Below are positions 16,398-25,190 of a DNA stretch of 64,000 nt, piece after piece. Under the pieces are notes generated by a model. The model saw only the letters and a list, made by a program, of their open reading frames with translations. It did not search any database and was not told the origin of the DNA. The stretch lies in the NCBI GenBank assembly GCA_016870155.1, contig VGCE01000005.1:1-64000 (forward strand), in the 5' to 3' direction. The first letter of the stretch is position 1. Every line of letters begins with the position of its first letter. This DNA is from Actinomycetota bacterium. Lineage in GTDB: Bacteria > Actinomycetota > Thermoleophilia > Miltoncostaeales > Miltoncostaeaceae. Both the position numbers and the translations under genes were made by a program.

Positions 16398-17599
16398 CCG
16401 CGCGCCTCGCATGGGTCGAGATCGCGCGGGCAACCGACGTGGGCCGCGTGCGCGGCCACAACGAGGACCGTCATCTCGTGCGACCCCCGGTGCTCGCCGT
16501 GGCCGACGGCATGGGCGGCGCGCAGGCCGGCGAGGTGGCGTCCGGCATGGCTGTCGCGGCGCTGGATGCCATGCCGGAGCAGCCCCGGCCGGGCGACCTG
16601 CGGCGCGCCGTGGAGCGCGCCAACGGCGACATCCGCAAGGCGGCGTCGAGCGATGCCAGACGCGCCGGCATGGGCACCACCGTCACCACGTGCATGCTGG
16701 CCGACGACGGCCGCATGTACGTGGTGCACGTGGGCGACTCGCGTGCGTACCTGGTGCGCGGCGGCGAGCTGCGCCGCCTCACCGACGACCACTCGGTGGT
16801 GGCCGAGCTGGTGCGCGGCGGGGCGCTCACCGAGGATCAGGCCGACCGCCACCCGCAGCGCAACGTGATCACGCGTGCCCTCGGGGCATCGGACAAGGTG
16901 AGCGTCGACGCCTTCCAGGTGGGCGTGGAGCCCGGCGACGTGGTGATGCTCTGCACCGACGGCGTGTCGGCTGCGCTCGGGGATGCCGCCCTACGACGGG
17001 TATTCGCCGACGGGGCGTCGCTCGATAACGCCGCGCTGGCCCTGCTTGCGGCTGCCGACGAGTCGGGCGGCGAGGACAACGCGACGGTCGTGCTGGCCCG
17101 CGTGGGCGAGGGCGACGCCGCAGGGGTGCCACCGCCCCTGGAGTTCGTGCCGGCCACGCCACGCGTGGCCGTGCTGCCGCGGCCCATGGTGGAGCCCAGC
17201 GCGCGCACGGCCCGGGCGCCCGAGCCCGGCCGCGTGCTGGAGCGGGTTCCCACCACGCGATCGAAGCTGCTCATCGCGGGCACCGCGGTGCTCGTGGTGG
17301 CGGGCATGATCATGGGCCTCACGGCATGGGCGGCGTCGCGGTCGCACGTGGTGCGCGCCGACGACGCCGGCCAGGTCCGCCTGTACGCCGGGCTCCCTTA
17401 CTCGCCGCTGGGAATCCCGCTCATGGATGACGGCCGGCCGCTCGGCGTGCCCGCCCGCGACGTGACGGCCGAGGACGCATCGGCGCTCGACCAGGGCATC
17501 CAGGGCGAGGGCGAGGCCACCGCGCTCGCCACACGGCTCATCTGGCGATACGGCATGCCGCAGCAGTGGAAGGTGCCCGAGGCAGGGGGCAAGCCATGA
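16394..17599 (+). CDS. pstP: membrane PP2C phosphatase (PstP-like)
   Basis: A 401-residue PP2C phosphatase. The catalytic domain (about 1-240) has HNEDRH, ADGMGGA, CTDGVSA and GGEDNAT. A membrane helix (about 291-312, LLIAGTAVLVVAGMIMGL) is followed by an extracytoplasmic tail of about 85 residues with RLYAGLPYSPLGI, resembling the PstP outer domain. PstP removes phosphate from PknA/PknB and their substrates. It is the second PP2C in tandem and shares about half of its visible motif residues with the first, which suggests an old duplication. ATG 16394 overlaps the previous stop, and its stop overlaps ftsW. Confidence 0.88.
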   Translation: MTARLAWVEIARATDVGRVRGHNEDRHLVRPPVLAVADGMGGAQAGEVASGMAVAALDAMPEQPRPGDLRRAVERANGDIRKAASSDARRAGMGTTVTTCMLADDGRMYVVHVGDSRAYLVRGGELRRLTDDHSVVAELVRGGALTEDQADRHPQRNVITRALGASDKVSVDAFQVGVEPGDVVMLCTDGVSAALGDAALRRVFADGASLDNAALALLAAADESGGEDNATVVLARVGEGDAAGVPPPLEFVPATPRVAVLPRPMVEPSARTARAPEPGRVLERVPTTRSKLLIAGTAVLVVAGMIMGLTAWAASRSHVVRADDAGQVRLYAGLPYSPLGIPLMDDGRPLGVPARDVTAEDASALDQGIQGEGEATALATRLIWRYGMPQQWKVPEAGGKP

Positions 17600-18909
17600 G
17601 CCTGCGCTCGCGCGAGCTGGGATTCCTCATCCCCGCGCTGCTGCTGGGCATGCTGGGCCTGGCCGCCGGGGCGTCCGCGCGCGCCGACGAGCTGCAGGCG
17701 GGCCCGTGGCAGACGGCGCTGGGCGTGGCCCTGGTGTTCATCGTCATGCACGCGGTACTGCGCCTGCGCGCGCCGCTGTCCGACCCCTACCTGGTTCCGA
17801 TACTCGCGGCGCTCACGGGGATCGGGCTGGCGATGCTCTACCGCATCGATCCCGGGCTCGCGGGCGACCAGGCCATCTGGGTGACGCTCGGCGGCATCGT
17901 GTTCTGCGCCGTGATCGTTTTCCTGCCGGACCAGCGCGTGCTGGAGCGCTACCGCTACGTGATCGGCCTCACCGCGGTGATCCTGCTGGTGGTGACCATG
18001 GTGTTCGGCACCGAGGTGAACGGCTCGCGCCTGTGGATCGAGGTGGGTGGCGGGCAGCGGATCCAGCTGGGCGAGCTGGCCAAGGTGCTCATGGTGATCT
18101 TCCTCGCCGGCTACCTGCGCGAGAAGCGCGAGGTGCTGGCCATCCCCACCCAGAGGCGACTCGGCGTGAACCTGCCGTCGTTCCGGCACCTGGCGCCGAT
18201 CCTGGTGCTCTGGGGCGCCGCGCTCGTGGTGGTGGTGGTGCTGAACGACTTCGGCACGGCGCTGCTGTTCTTCGGGGTGTTCCTGGCCATGTTGTACCTC
18301 GCCACGGGCAGGCCGCTCTACGTCGGCCTCGGCGTGGGCCTCTTCGCCGTGGGCGCACTGGCCATCTGGGCGGCCGTGCCGCGCATAGGCGCCCGCGTCG
18401 ATTCGTGGCTGCACCCCTTCAGCGATGCCCAGGGCAGCGGCTACCAGATGGTGCAATCGCTCTATGCGCTGGCCGACGGGGGCGTGGTGGGCCCGGGATT
18501 CGGCCGGGCCCTGCTGGTGACGCCGGGCGGAGAGCCGCGAATACCCGCGCTCGAGACCGACTTCATCTTCAGCGCAGTCTCCAACGACCTCGGTTATGTC
18601 GGGGCCATCGGCGTGATGCTTCTCTACGTGCTTCTAATGGCACGAGGCTTCGCAATCGCCACGGCCGCCCGGGACGGCTTCTCCAAGCTGCTCGCCGGGG
18701 GGCTCACCGCGGTGGTGGGGCTGCAGGCCTTCATCATCATCGGGGGGGTCGTGCGACTCGTCCCGCTCACGGGAGTGACCCTGCCCTTCATGTCATACGG
18801 CGGCTCGAGCGTGGTGGTGAACTTCGGCATCGCGGCGATCCTCCTGGTGATCAGCAACAGGTCGCGCCGGGGCCTTGTTGAAGCCGTACGGGGGGTGCCC
18901 GCCGCGTGA
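17596..18909 (+). CDS. FtsW/RodA-type peptidoglycan polymerase
   Basis: A 437-residue SEDS-family integral membrane protein, which polymerises lipid II into glycan strands together with a class B PBP. About ten to twelve hydrophobic helices are visible. Conserved SEDS features include the GSRLWI loop, the QLGELAK helix start, VLNDFGTAL, GSGYQMVQSLYALADGG and the C-terminal LVPLTGVTLPFMSYGGSS. Pairing with the pbpA gene that overlaps its end marks it as the RodA-like enzyme of this operon. The ATG overlaps the pstP stop by 4 bases. Confidence 0.92.
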   Translation: MSLRSRELGFLIPALLLGMLGLAAGASARADELQAGPWQTALGVALVFIVMHAVLRLRAPLSDPYLVPILAALTGIGLAMLYRIDPGLAGDQAIWVTLGGIVFCAVIVFLPDQRVLERYRYVIGLTAVILLVVTMVFGTEVNGSRLWIEVGGGQRIQLGELAKVLMVIFLAGYLREKREVLAIPTQRRLGVNLPSFRHLAPILVLWGAALVVVVVLNDFGTALLFFGVFLAMLYLATGRPLYVGLGVGLFAVGALAIWAAVPRIGARVDSWLHPFSDAQGSGYQMVQSLYALADGGVVGPGFGRALLVTPGGEPRIPALETDFIFSAVSNDLGYVGAIGVMLLYVLLMARGFAIATAARDGFSKLLAGGLTAVVGLQAFIIIGGVVRLVPLTGVTLPFMSYGGSSVVVNFGIAAILLVISNRSRRGLVEAVRGVPAA

Positions 18910-20360
18910 ACAAGTCGATCCGCACCCTCTACATCGCCCTGGCATCGGCGTTCGCCCTGCTCGTGGTGATGCTGGGCTACTGGCAGGTGGTGGCGGCCGG
19001 CGGGCTGGATGAGCGCGCCGACAACCCCTACACGCTCGAGAAGCAGCGCCTCGTCGACCGCGGCCGCATCATCTCGGCCGACAAGATCGTGCTGGCCGAG
19101 AGCGTGGCCTACCGCGAGAAGGGCAAGAAGTACTACCGGCGCTACTACCCGCAGGGCTCGCTGGCGAGCCAGGTGGTGGGCTACGCCACGGCGGAGCAGG
19201 GGGCCACGGGCCTCGAGCAGCAGTACAACCGCTACCTCGCTGGCAGCTACGGCACGGGGGCGATCCTCGACCGGCTGCGCGAGGAGACCAAGGACGGCGC
19301 CGACATCCGGCTCACGCTCGACACGCGCGTGCAGAAGACCGCCGAGGCGCTGCTCTCGGGCCGCAAGGGCGCCGTGGTGGCCATACAGCCGAAGACCGGC
19401 AAGGTGCTGGCGGTGGCATCATCCCCGTCGTTCGACCTCAACCAGGTGACAAGCGACTTCGCCTCCATCCGTAAGGAGGCCGACGCGCCGCTCCTCAACC
19501 GGGCGACCGCCGGTCTGTATCCGCCGGGCTCCACCTTCAAGGTGGTCACCGCCACCGCGGCGCTGGCCAGCGGCAAGTGGTCGGCGTCGTCCACCTTCGA
19601 CGACAAGGGCGTGTACGTGGTGGACGGCAAGCCCATCTACAACTCGGGCAAGTCGAAGTTCGGGCTCCACAACCTCACGGATGCGCTCACCTTCTCGATC
19701 AACACGACATTCGCGCAGATCGGCGACACCCTCGGCGGGCGCAGGCTCGGCCGCGAGATGAACCTCTTCGGATTCGGCCGCCCCACCGAGATCGACCTGC
19801 CTTCCGGGGAAGTCGCCACGTCGGGCAGGTACCGTGAGGGGAAACTGCTCCCCAATGACCAGCGCGACGAGGACGCATCCCGCATCGCGATCGGACAGGA
19901 GAACCTCCAGGTGACGCCACTCCAGATGGCCATGGTGGCCGGCGCGATCGCCAACGGCGGGCGAATGATGCGCCCGTACCTCGTGCGCCGGGTCATCACC
20001 CCCGACGGCGTGGTGGTGAAGCAGCAGCGCCCCGAGGAGGTCGATTCGGTGTCGAGCGCGTACATCGCATCCGAGGTGGGCCGCATGATGCAGAGTGTGG
20101 TGTCCGAGGGCACGGGAACGAAGGCGGGCCTCGCCGGCCTGTCGATCGCCGGCAAGACCGGTACGGCCGAGACCGGTGACCCCGAGCGCAACCAGGCGTG
20201 GTTCATCGGTTACGCGCCGGCAAACGACCCCGAGGTGGCCGTGGCCGTGGTGATCGAGGACACCTCCGGCACCGGTGGCACCGAGGCCGCCCCGGTGGCC
20301 GGCGAGGTCATGCGCACGGCGCTGTCGGTCGACCCCGTGCCCGGGGAGCCCATCTCATGA
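18906..20360 (+). CDS. pbpA: class B penicillin-binding protein (PbpA-like)
   Basis: A 484-residue transpeptidase that crosslinks peptidoglycan made by the preceding SEDS enzyme. A short cytoplasmic start, one membrane helix (about 7-29) and a pedestal (about 35-130) precede the transpeptidase domain (about 150-475). Catalytic motifs are intact: Ser209-Thr-Phe-Lys212, Ser264-Ile-Asn266 and Lys417-Thr-Gly-Thr420. The GTG start overlaps the ftsW stop, and its stop overlaps the pknB start (ATGA). The size matches mycobacterial PbpA. Confidence 0.92.
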   Translation: MNKSIRTLYIALASAFALLVVMLGYWQVVAAGGLDERADNPYTLEKQRLVDRGRIISADKIVLAESVAYREKGKKYYRRYYPQGSLASQVVGYATAEQGATGLEQQYNRYLAGSYGTGAILDRLREETKDGADIRLTLDTRVQKTAEALLSGRKGAVVAIQPKTGKVLAVASSPSFDLNQVTSDFASIRKEADAPLLNRATAGLYPPGSTFKVVTATAALASGKWSASSTFDDKGVYVVDGKPIYNSGKSKFGLHNLTDALTFSINTTFAQIGDTLGGRRLGREMNLFGFGRPTEIDLPSGEVATSGRYREGKLLPNDQRDEDASRIAIGQENLQVTPLQMAMVAGAIANGGRMMRPYLVRRVITPDGVVVKQQRPEEVDSVSSAYIASEVGRMMQSVVSEGTGTKAGLAGLSIAGKTGTAETGDPERNQAWFIGYAPANDPEVAVAVVIEDTSGTGGTEAAPVAGEVMRTALSVDPVPGEPIS

Positions 20361-22375
20361 CCATCGGCCCCGGCAGCGAGCTGGGCGAGCGCTACGAGCT
20401 CGGCCACCAGATCGGCAGCGGCGGCATGGCCGCCGTGTACCTGGCGTACGACACCGTGCTCGACCGCGAGGTGGCGGTGAAGGTGCTGGCCGAGCGCTTC
20501 GCCGCCGACCACGCGTTCGTCGAGCGCTTCCGGCGCGAGGCATCGGCCGCCGCGGGCCTGAACCACCCGAACATCGTGGCGGTGTACGACCGCGGCGAGG
20601 CCGAGGGCACGTACTACATCGTGATGGAGTACCTGTCGGGCCCCGACCTCAAGAAGGTCATCCGCGACCAGGGCGCGCTCGAGCCCGCCGTGGCCGTGGA
20701 CAACGCCCTGCAGATCCTCTCGGCGCTCACCGCGGCGCACGCGGCCGGGATCATCCACCGCGACATCAAGCCCCAGAACGTCATGGTGGGCGAGGACGGC
20801 CGCCTGCGCGTGGCGGACTTCGGCATCGCGCGCGCCGACGCCGACCAGCAGATGACCGAGGCCGGGTCGGTGATCGGCACCGCCCAGTACCTGTCGCCCG
20901 AGCAGGCCCAGGGCGAGGAGACCACCGCCGCCAGCGACACCTACGCCGTAGGCGTCGTGCTCTACGAGATGCTCACGGGGCGCGTGCCGTTCGATGGCGA
21001 TCGCCCGGTGACCGTGGCGATGAAGCAGATCAACGAGCCGCCCGTGCCTCCGCGGGTGTTCGTGCATGACATCCCGCCCGACCTCGACGCCGTGGTGTTG
21101 AAGGCGCTCTCCAAGCGCCCGGAGGACCGCTACCACTCGGCCGAGGAGTTCACGGCGGCCCTGCTCGACGTTCGCGCAGGCATGCCGGGCAACCAGCAGT
21201 CCACGCTCATCCTCACCGCGCCGGCGGCCACCGCAGGGGCGGCCGCGGCGGCGACCACGGAGACCGCAGTCATGGCAGAGCCCGCACGAGGCGGACGCGG
21301 AGGCAACGGGCGCGGAGGGGGGCGCGGCACGAAGAAGGGCGGCGCCAACCGGCCAGCGATGTGGGGCATCGCCGCCGTGATCATCGCGGCCATCGCCGTG
21401 GCCCTGGCCCTGGCCCTCACGCGTGGCGGCAGCGACATGATCGGCGTGCCCGACGTGGCGGGCTTCGACGCGCCCGCCGCATCGCGCGCCATCACCGATG
21501 CAGGGCTCACGCCCACGCAGCGCACCCAGGCCAGTGACACCGTGCAGTTGGGCGTGGTCATCGGCACGCAGCCCGAAGCCGGCACCGAGGTGGCCAAGCA
21601 GTCCACCGTGACGATCCTGGTGTCATCCGGGCCCGCGCAGGTGACCGTGCCCAACGTGGTGGGCAAGGCGGTGGAGGACGCCCAGGCTACGCTCGAGAAG
21701 GCCGGCTTCGACGTGACCACCGAACAGGTGAACAGCGACAAGGAGATCGGCACCGTGGTGCGCCAGGCGCCCAGGGCCGGCTCGCAGGCCGGATCGGGAG
21801 ACACCATCACGCTCTACGTGAGCAAGGGCGTCACCAAGGTCACCGTGCCCGACGTCACCGGAAGTGACATCGATGCCGCGCGCAGCTCGCTGACGAATGC
21901 CGGGCTCGAGGTGGGCAGCGTCACCGAGGACGACGGCACGTCGGGCCTCAGCCCCGGCACGGTCACGGGCCAGGACCCCTCGGGCGGCGCGTCGGTGGCC
22001 AAGGGATCGTCGGTGGACCTCATCGTGGCGGCATCCGGCGGCAGCAGTGTGCCGGACGTCACGGGCAGCGACTCCAGCACCGCGCGGTCGAAGCTCGAGA
22101 GCCTCGGGTTCAACGTGAGCACGGCCGAGGTGGAGAGCACGCAGCCCGCGGGCATCGTGGTCGACCAGGACCCCAGCGGCGCCTCGCAGGTGCCCGCCGG
22201 CAGCACCGTCACCATCTACATCTCCCGCGGATCAGCCGGCGGCGGCTCGTCGGGTGGCGGGTCATCCGGCGGCGGTTCATCGGGCGGCGGCTCGCAGCCC
22301 CCGGCCCCGTCGCCCGGCGGCGGGTCATCGGGTGGCGGTTCCGGCGGCGGCTCCCAGCCGCCTCCACCCGGTTGA
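20357..22375 (+). CDS. pknB: Ser/Thr protein kinase with four PASTA domains
   Basis: A 672-residue membrane kinase. The kinase domain (about 13-275) has IGSGGMAAVY, Lys42, His-Arg-Asp at 134-136, DFG at 154-156 and the activation-loop stretch TEAGSVIGTAQYLSPEQA. A basic Gly/Arg-rich juxtamembrane segment leads to a membrane helix (about 333-352). Outside are four PASTA domains (beginning GVPDVAGF, VTVPNVVG, VTVPDVTG and SSVPDVTG) and a Ser/Gly-rich tail with a few prolines. PASTA domains sense muropeptides or lipid II, which couples wall status to phosphorylation. It is last in the signalling block, and ddl follows with a 1-base overlap. Confidence 0.93.
   Translation: MTIGPGSELGERYELGHQIGSGGMAAVYLAYDTVLDREVAVKVLAERFAADHAFVERFRREASAAAGLNHPNIVAVYDRGEAEGTYYIVMEYLSGPDLKKVIRDQGALEPAVAVDNALQILSALTAAHAAGIIHRDIKPQNVMVGEDGRLRVADFGIARADADQQMTEAGSVIGTAQYLSPEQAQGEETTAASDTYAVGVVLYEMLTGRVPFDGDRPVTVAMKQINEPPVPPRVFVHDIPPDLDAVVLKALSKRPEDRYHSAEEFTAALLDVRAGMPGNQQSTLILTAPAATAGAAAAATTETAVMAEPARGGRGGNGRGGGRGTKKGGANRPAMWGIAAVIIAAIAVALALALTRGGSDMIGVPDVAGFDAPAASRAITDAGLTPTQRTQASDTVQLGVVIGTQPEAGTEVAKQSTVTILVSSGPAQVTVPNVVGKAVEDAQATLEKAGFDVTTEQVNSDKEIGTVVRQAPRAGSQAGSGDTITLYVSKGVTKVTVPDVTGSDIDAARSSLTNAGLEVGSVTEDDGTSGLSPGTVTGQDPSGGASVAKGSSVDLIVAASGGSSVPDVTGSDSSTARSKLESLGFNVSTAEVESTQPAGIVVDQDPSGASQVPAGSTVTIYISRGSAGGGSSGGGSSGGGSSGGGSQPPAPSPGGGSSGGGSGGGSQPPPPG
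22236..22372 (+). repeat. Ser-Gly repeat tail of PknB
   Basis: Imperfect 12-18-base units (GGCGGCTCGTCGGGTGG type) encode a GGGSSGGGS-like tail after the last PASTA domain. It is low-complexity and probably variable in length. No fold or binding role can be assigned. Confidence 0.6.
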
Positions 22376-23400
22376 TGAACATCGCCGTGCTGGGCGGCGG
22401 GCGCAGCAGCGAGCACGATATTTCGCTGGCGTCAGCCGCCTCGGTGGCGCATGCCATCGACCATGGCCGCTACCAGGTGCTGGACATCACCATCGACCGC
22501 GATGGCGGCTGGTCGCTGGATGGCCAGCCCGTGGCGCTGGTGCCCGCGGCCGGTGACCAGGCCTGGCTCATGCCGCTCACCGGTGGTGGCGCTCCGCGCG
22601 AGATCGGCCTGGTGTTCCCCGTGCTGCACGGCCCCTGGGGCGAGGACGGCACGGTCCAGGGACTCTGCGAGACCGTGGGCGTCCCGTACGTGGGCGCCGA
22701 CGTGGCCGCCAGCGCGCTGGGCATGGACAAGGCGATGTTCCACGTGGTGGCCGCGGCCGTGGGCATCCCCCGCGTGGAGACGCTCATCCTCACCCACCGC
22801 GAGTGGCTCGACGACGCCGCGGGCGTGCGCGATCGCGTGGCGCGCGAGATCGGCTACCCGGCGTTCGCCAAGCCCGCGCGCCAGGGGTCGAGCTTCGGCA
22901 TCAGCCCCGTGCCCGACGAGGATTCCCTGGGCCCCGCGCTGCAGCTGGCGTTCGCACACGACGACAAGGCGCTCGTGGAGCGTCGTGCCATGGGCCGCGA
23001 GGTCGAGGTGGGGCTGCTCGGCAACGATGAACCGCACGCATCACCGCTCGGCGAGATCATCCACGAGAACGACTGGTACGACCACGACGCAAAGTACCGC
23101 GAGGGCGGCATGCGGCTCGAGGTTCCGGCCGACGTGCCGGCCCCGGTGCAGGACCAGGCGCGCGAGCTCGCCGTGCGGGCGTGGAAGGCCATCGGGTGCA
23201 GCGGCCTGGCCCGCGTCGACTTCTTCCTCGAGGGCGGCGACCTCTACGTGAGCGAGATCAACACGATCCCGGGCTTCACGTCCACCAGCGTGTGGGGACG
23301 CCTCATGGCCGGCGACGGCTTCGGGTACCCCGAGCTGGTGCAACGGCTGATCGACCTGGCGCTGGAGCGCCACGAGTCGCGTCGCGCATACCGCGGCTGA
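22375..23400 (+). CDS. ddl: D-alanine-D-alanine ligase
   Basis: A 341-residue ATP-grasp enzyme joining two D-alanines for the peptidoglycan precursor. The N terminus NIAVLGGGRSSEHDISLASA is the family signature. The ATP-grasp part has FPVLHGPWGEDGTVQG, GSSFGISPV and the C-terminal metal-binding stretch EINTIPGFTSTSVW. The TTG at 22372 in the same frame could also start it, but the ATG at 22375 gives the expected N terminus. It overlaps the pknB stop by one base, so a wall-building enzyme is co-expressed with its regulatory kinase. Confidence 0.93.
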   Translation: MNIAVLGGGRSSEHDISLASAASVAHAIDHGRYQVLDITIDRDGGWSLDGQPVALVPAAGDQAWLMPLTGGGAPREIGLVFPVLHGPWGEDGTVQGLCETVGVPYVGADVAASALGMDKAMFHVVAAAVGIPRVETLILTHREWLDDAAGVRDRVAREIGYPAFAKPARQGSSFGISPVPDEDSLGPALQLAFAHDDKALVERRAMGREVEVGLLGNDEPHASPLGEIIHENDWYDHDAKYREGGMRLEVPADVPAPVQDQARELAVRAWKAIGCSGLARVDFFLEGGDLYVSEINTIPGFTSTSVWGRLMAGDGFGYPELVQRLIDLALERHESRRAYRG

Positions 23401-23413
23401 CCCCCGGGTGTGA

Positions 23414-23509
23414 ACCCCGGTGTCAGGCACTTAACCTTCGCCGCCATGCGATCGGGACGCAGACAGGCAGCGCCATCAGCGGGGAAAGTTAAGTGCCTGA
23501 CACCGGGGT
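23414..23509. repeat. complete REP-like palindrome, copy A
   Basis: Two 22-base arms (23414-23435 and 23488-23509) are perfect inverted copies built on GTTAAGTGCCTGACACC plus flanking CGGGGT. They enclose 52 bases. The element starts 14 bases after the ddl stop, and its right arm supplies the start codon of the next gene. Copies also occur at 59256-59344 (complete) and 32408-32428 (half). Confidence 0.85.
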
Positions 23510-24149
23510 AGGCGACCTCGTCATCGGGCTGGTGGCCGACACCCACGTGGGGGAGTTTCTCGACGAGCTGCCGACGTGGGTGCTGGATGCGCTCGCGGGG
23601 AGTGATCTCATCCTGCACGCGGGCGACCTCTCCGATGGATCGGTGATACCCGCGCTCGAGCAGATCGCCCCGGCGGTGGCGGTGCGCGGCGACCACGACC
23701 TGCCCGGCGCGCCGCGGCTGCCGGCCCGTGCCATCGCGGCCATCGGGGGCCGGCGCATCGGACTCATCCATGGAAAGCGCCGCGGCACGGATGCCCTGGT
23801 GGTGGCCGCGCACGCCGCGGCCGGACGCCGCATCGCGTGGGATGCCGCGCGCGTTCGCGCGATGGCCCGGGCATTCCGCGGCCACCGCGTCGATGCCGTG
23901 GTGTTCGGGCACTGGCACGAGGCGGTCAGCGCCCATGTGCGTGGCGTGCTGGTGTTCTCGCCGGGGGCGGTATGCCCGTGGGGAAGCCTGGAGGGCGGTC
24001 GCGCACCGCGCGCCGGGGCCGCCGGAGTGGCCGACCGCGTGGTGCGCCGCTACCGCGAGCAGCTGGGGCCCGACGCCATGCGGCCGTCGGTGGGGCGCCT
24101 GGTCATCGATGCCACCGGCATGCGCGCCGAGGTGCTGCGCGCACCCTGA
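23493..24149 (+). CDS. YfcE/MJ0936-like metallophosphoesterase
   Basis: A 218-residue calcineurin-fold phosphoesterase. Metal-ligand motifs are in order: VADTH (about 15-19), HAGDLSDG, RGDHD in place of GNHD, a central His in LIHGK and the final GHWH. The substrate is unknown; relatives cut phosphodiesters such as bis-p-nitrophenyl phosphate or 2',3'-cyclic nucleotides. The only start that leaves the first strand intact is GTG at 23493, which lies inside the right arm of the REP-like palindrome. The first five residues (MPDTG) are therefore repeat-encoded. The next in-frame GTG would cut into the first metal motif. No Shine-Dalgarno is clear; GGGGAAAG lies upstream. Confidence 0.8.
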   Translation: MPDTGVGDLVIGLVADTHVGEFLDELPTWVLDALAGSDLILHAGDLSDGSVIPALEQIAPAVAVRGDHDLPGAPRLPARAIAAIGGRRIGLIHGKRRGTDALVVAAHAAAGRRIAWDAARVRAMARAFRGHRVDAVVFGHWHEAVSAHVRGVLVFSPGAVCPWGSLEGGRAPRAGAAGVADRVVRRYREQLGPDAMRPSVGRLVIDATGMRAEVLRAP

Positions 24150-24161
24150 CGCGGTACGCGC

Positions 24162-25190
24162 TCAGCTCCTCCTGGCCCGCGGATGCGCGCGGTCGAAGTC
24201 GTCCTTGAGGTGACTTGCCGTGATGTGCGTGTACACCTCGGTGGTCACCGGGCTGGCATGCCCCAGGTGGGCCTGCACGTAGCGGATGTCCACGCCGGCC
24301 TGCACCAGGTGGGTACCGCACGAGTGGCGAAGCGCATGCGGGAACACCCTCACGCCCTCCGACACCAGGCCGGCCACGTCGGCCACGCGGTGGACCTCGC
24401 GCCAGACGTCCGACCTGCCGATGCGTCGGCCGCGGTTGCCGAGGAAGACCGCGTCGGCGTCGCGGTGGCGCGCCTGGTCGGGGCGGGGCTTCAGATCGCG
24501 GGCGCGGAGCTCGGGACGCCCCGTGACCAGGTAGCGGCGCAGGGCGTCGTGGGCCACCTGCGGCACTGCGACCGCGCGGTGCTTGCCGCCCTTGCCCAGC
24601 ACGATCACGTAGGGGTCATCGGGGTCGTCGAGGTGCAGGCCCGACACGTCGAGGCCCGCGGCCTCGGTGGCGCGCAGCCCGCAGCCGTAAAGCACCTCGA
24701 TGAGCGCGCTGGCGCGAAGCCCCTCGGGGCCCGGCAGCGCTGCGGCGGTGTCGCACATCCTGCGCATCTGCGACGGCGAGAGCGCCGCGACCTCGCGCGA
24801 CAGGCTCTCCTGGCTGCGCGATGCCATTGCGGGCGGGCGCAGGTCGTCCACCGGGTTCGGCAGGTCGAGGGCCCGTGACCACCAGCGGCAGAAGGCACGC
24901 ACGGCCGCCACACGTCGGGCGCGACTGGAGGGCCGGCCATCCAGGCGGTCGCGCCAGTCCTGCCACCAGCCCGAGGGGATCGCCGCCATCTGCTCGGCCG
25001 CCCGGCGTGCCACGGGATCCGCCTCCACGCCGAAGGGCGGCGCCTCGATATCTGAGGGCGGCACGCCCAGGGCCTCGCCCAGGAGGGTGAGGTCGCGCCC
25101 GTAGGCGGCACGGGTGTTGGCGCTGCCGCGCGTGGCCACGAACGCTGCGGCCAGGGCCCGGTAGCCATGGGCATCCACCTGCGCGCTCAT
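24162..25190 (-). CDS. tyrosine recombinase (XerC/XerD-like)
   Basis: A 342-residue site-specific recombinase. The N-terminal SAM-like core-binding domain (about 10-125) and the catalytic domain (about 140-340) are both present. Catalytic residues are Arg173 (GLRATE), Lys203 (GKGGKHR), His285 and Arg288 (HALRH), His311 (LGHAS) and Tyr320 (EVYTH). Xer enzymes resolve chromosome dimers at dif. The ATG overlaps the stop of the upstream recombinase by 4 bases, so the two are probably made together and may act as a heteromer. Which one equals XerC and which XerD cannot be decided by eye. Confidence 0.88.
   Translation of the reverse strand: MSAQVDAHGYRALAAAFVATRGSANTRAAYGRDLTLLGEALGVPPSDIEAPPFGVEADPVARRAAEQMAAIPSGWWQDWRDRLDGRPSSRARRVAAVRAFCRWWSRALDLPNPVDDLRPPAMASRSQESLSREVAALSPSQMRRMCDTAAALPGPEGLRASALIEVLYGCGLRATEAAGLDVSGLHLDDPDDPYVIVLGKGGKHRAVAVPQVAHDALRRYLVTGRPELRARDLKPRPDQARHRDADAVFLGNRGRRIGRSDVWREVHRVADVAGLVSEGVRVFPHALRHSCGTHLVQAGVDIRYVQAHLGHASPVTTEVYTHITASHLKDDFDRAHPRARRS

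Noticed and set aside
23414-23509. Insertion sequence ends
   Set aside because: Arms are symmetrical but the enclosed 52 bases cannot encode a transposase, and no target duplication is visible.
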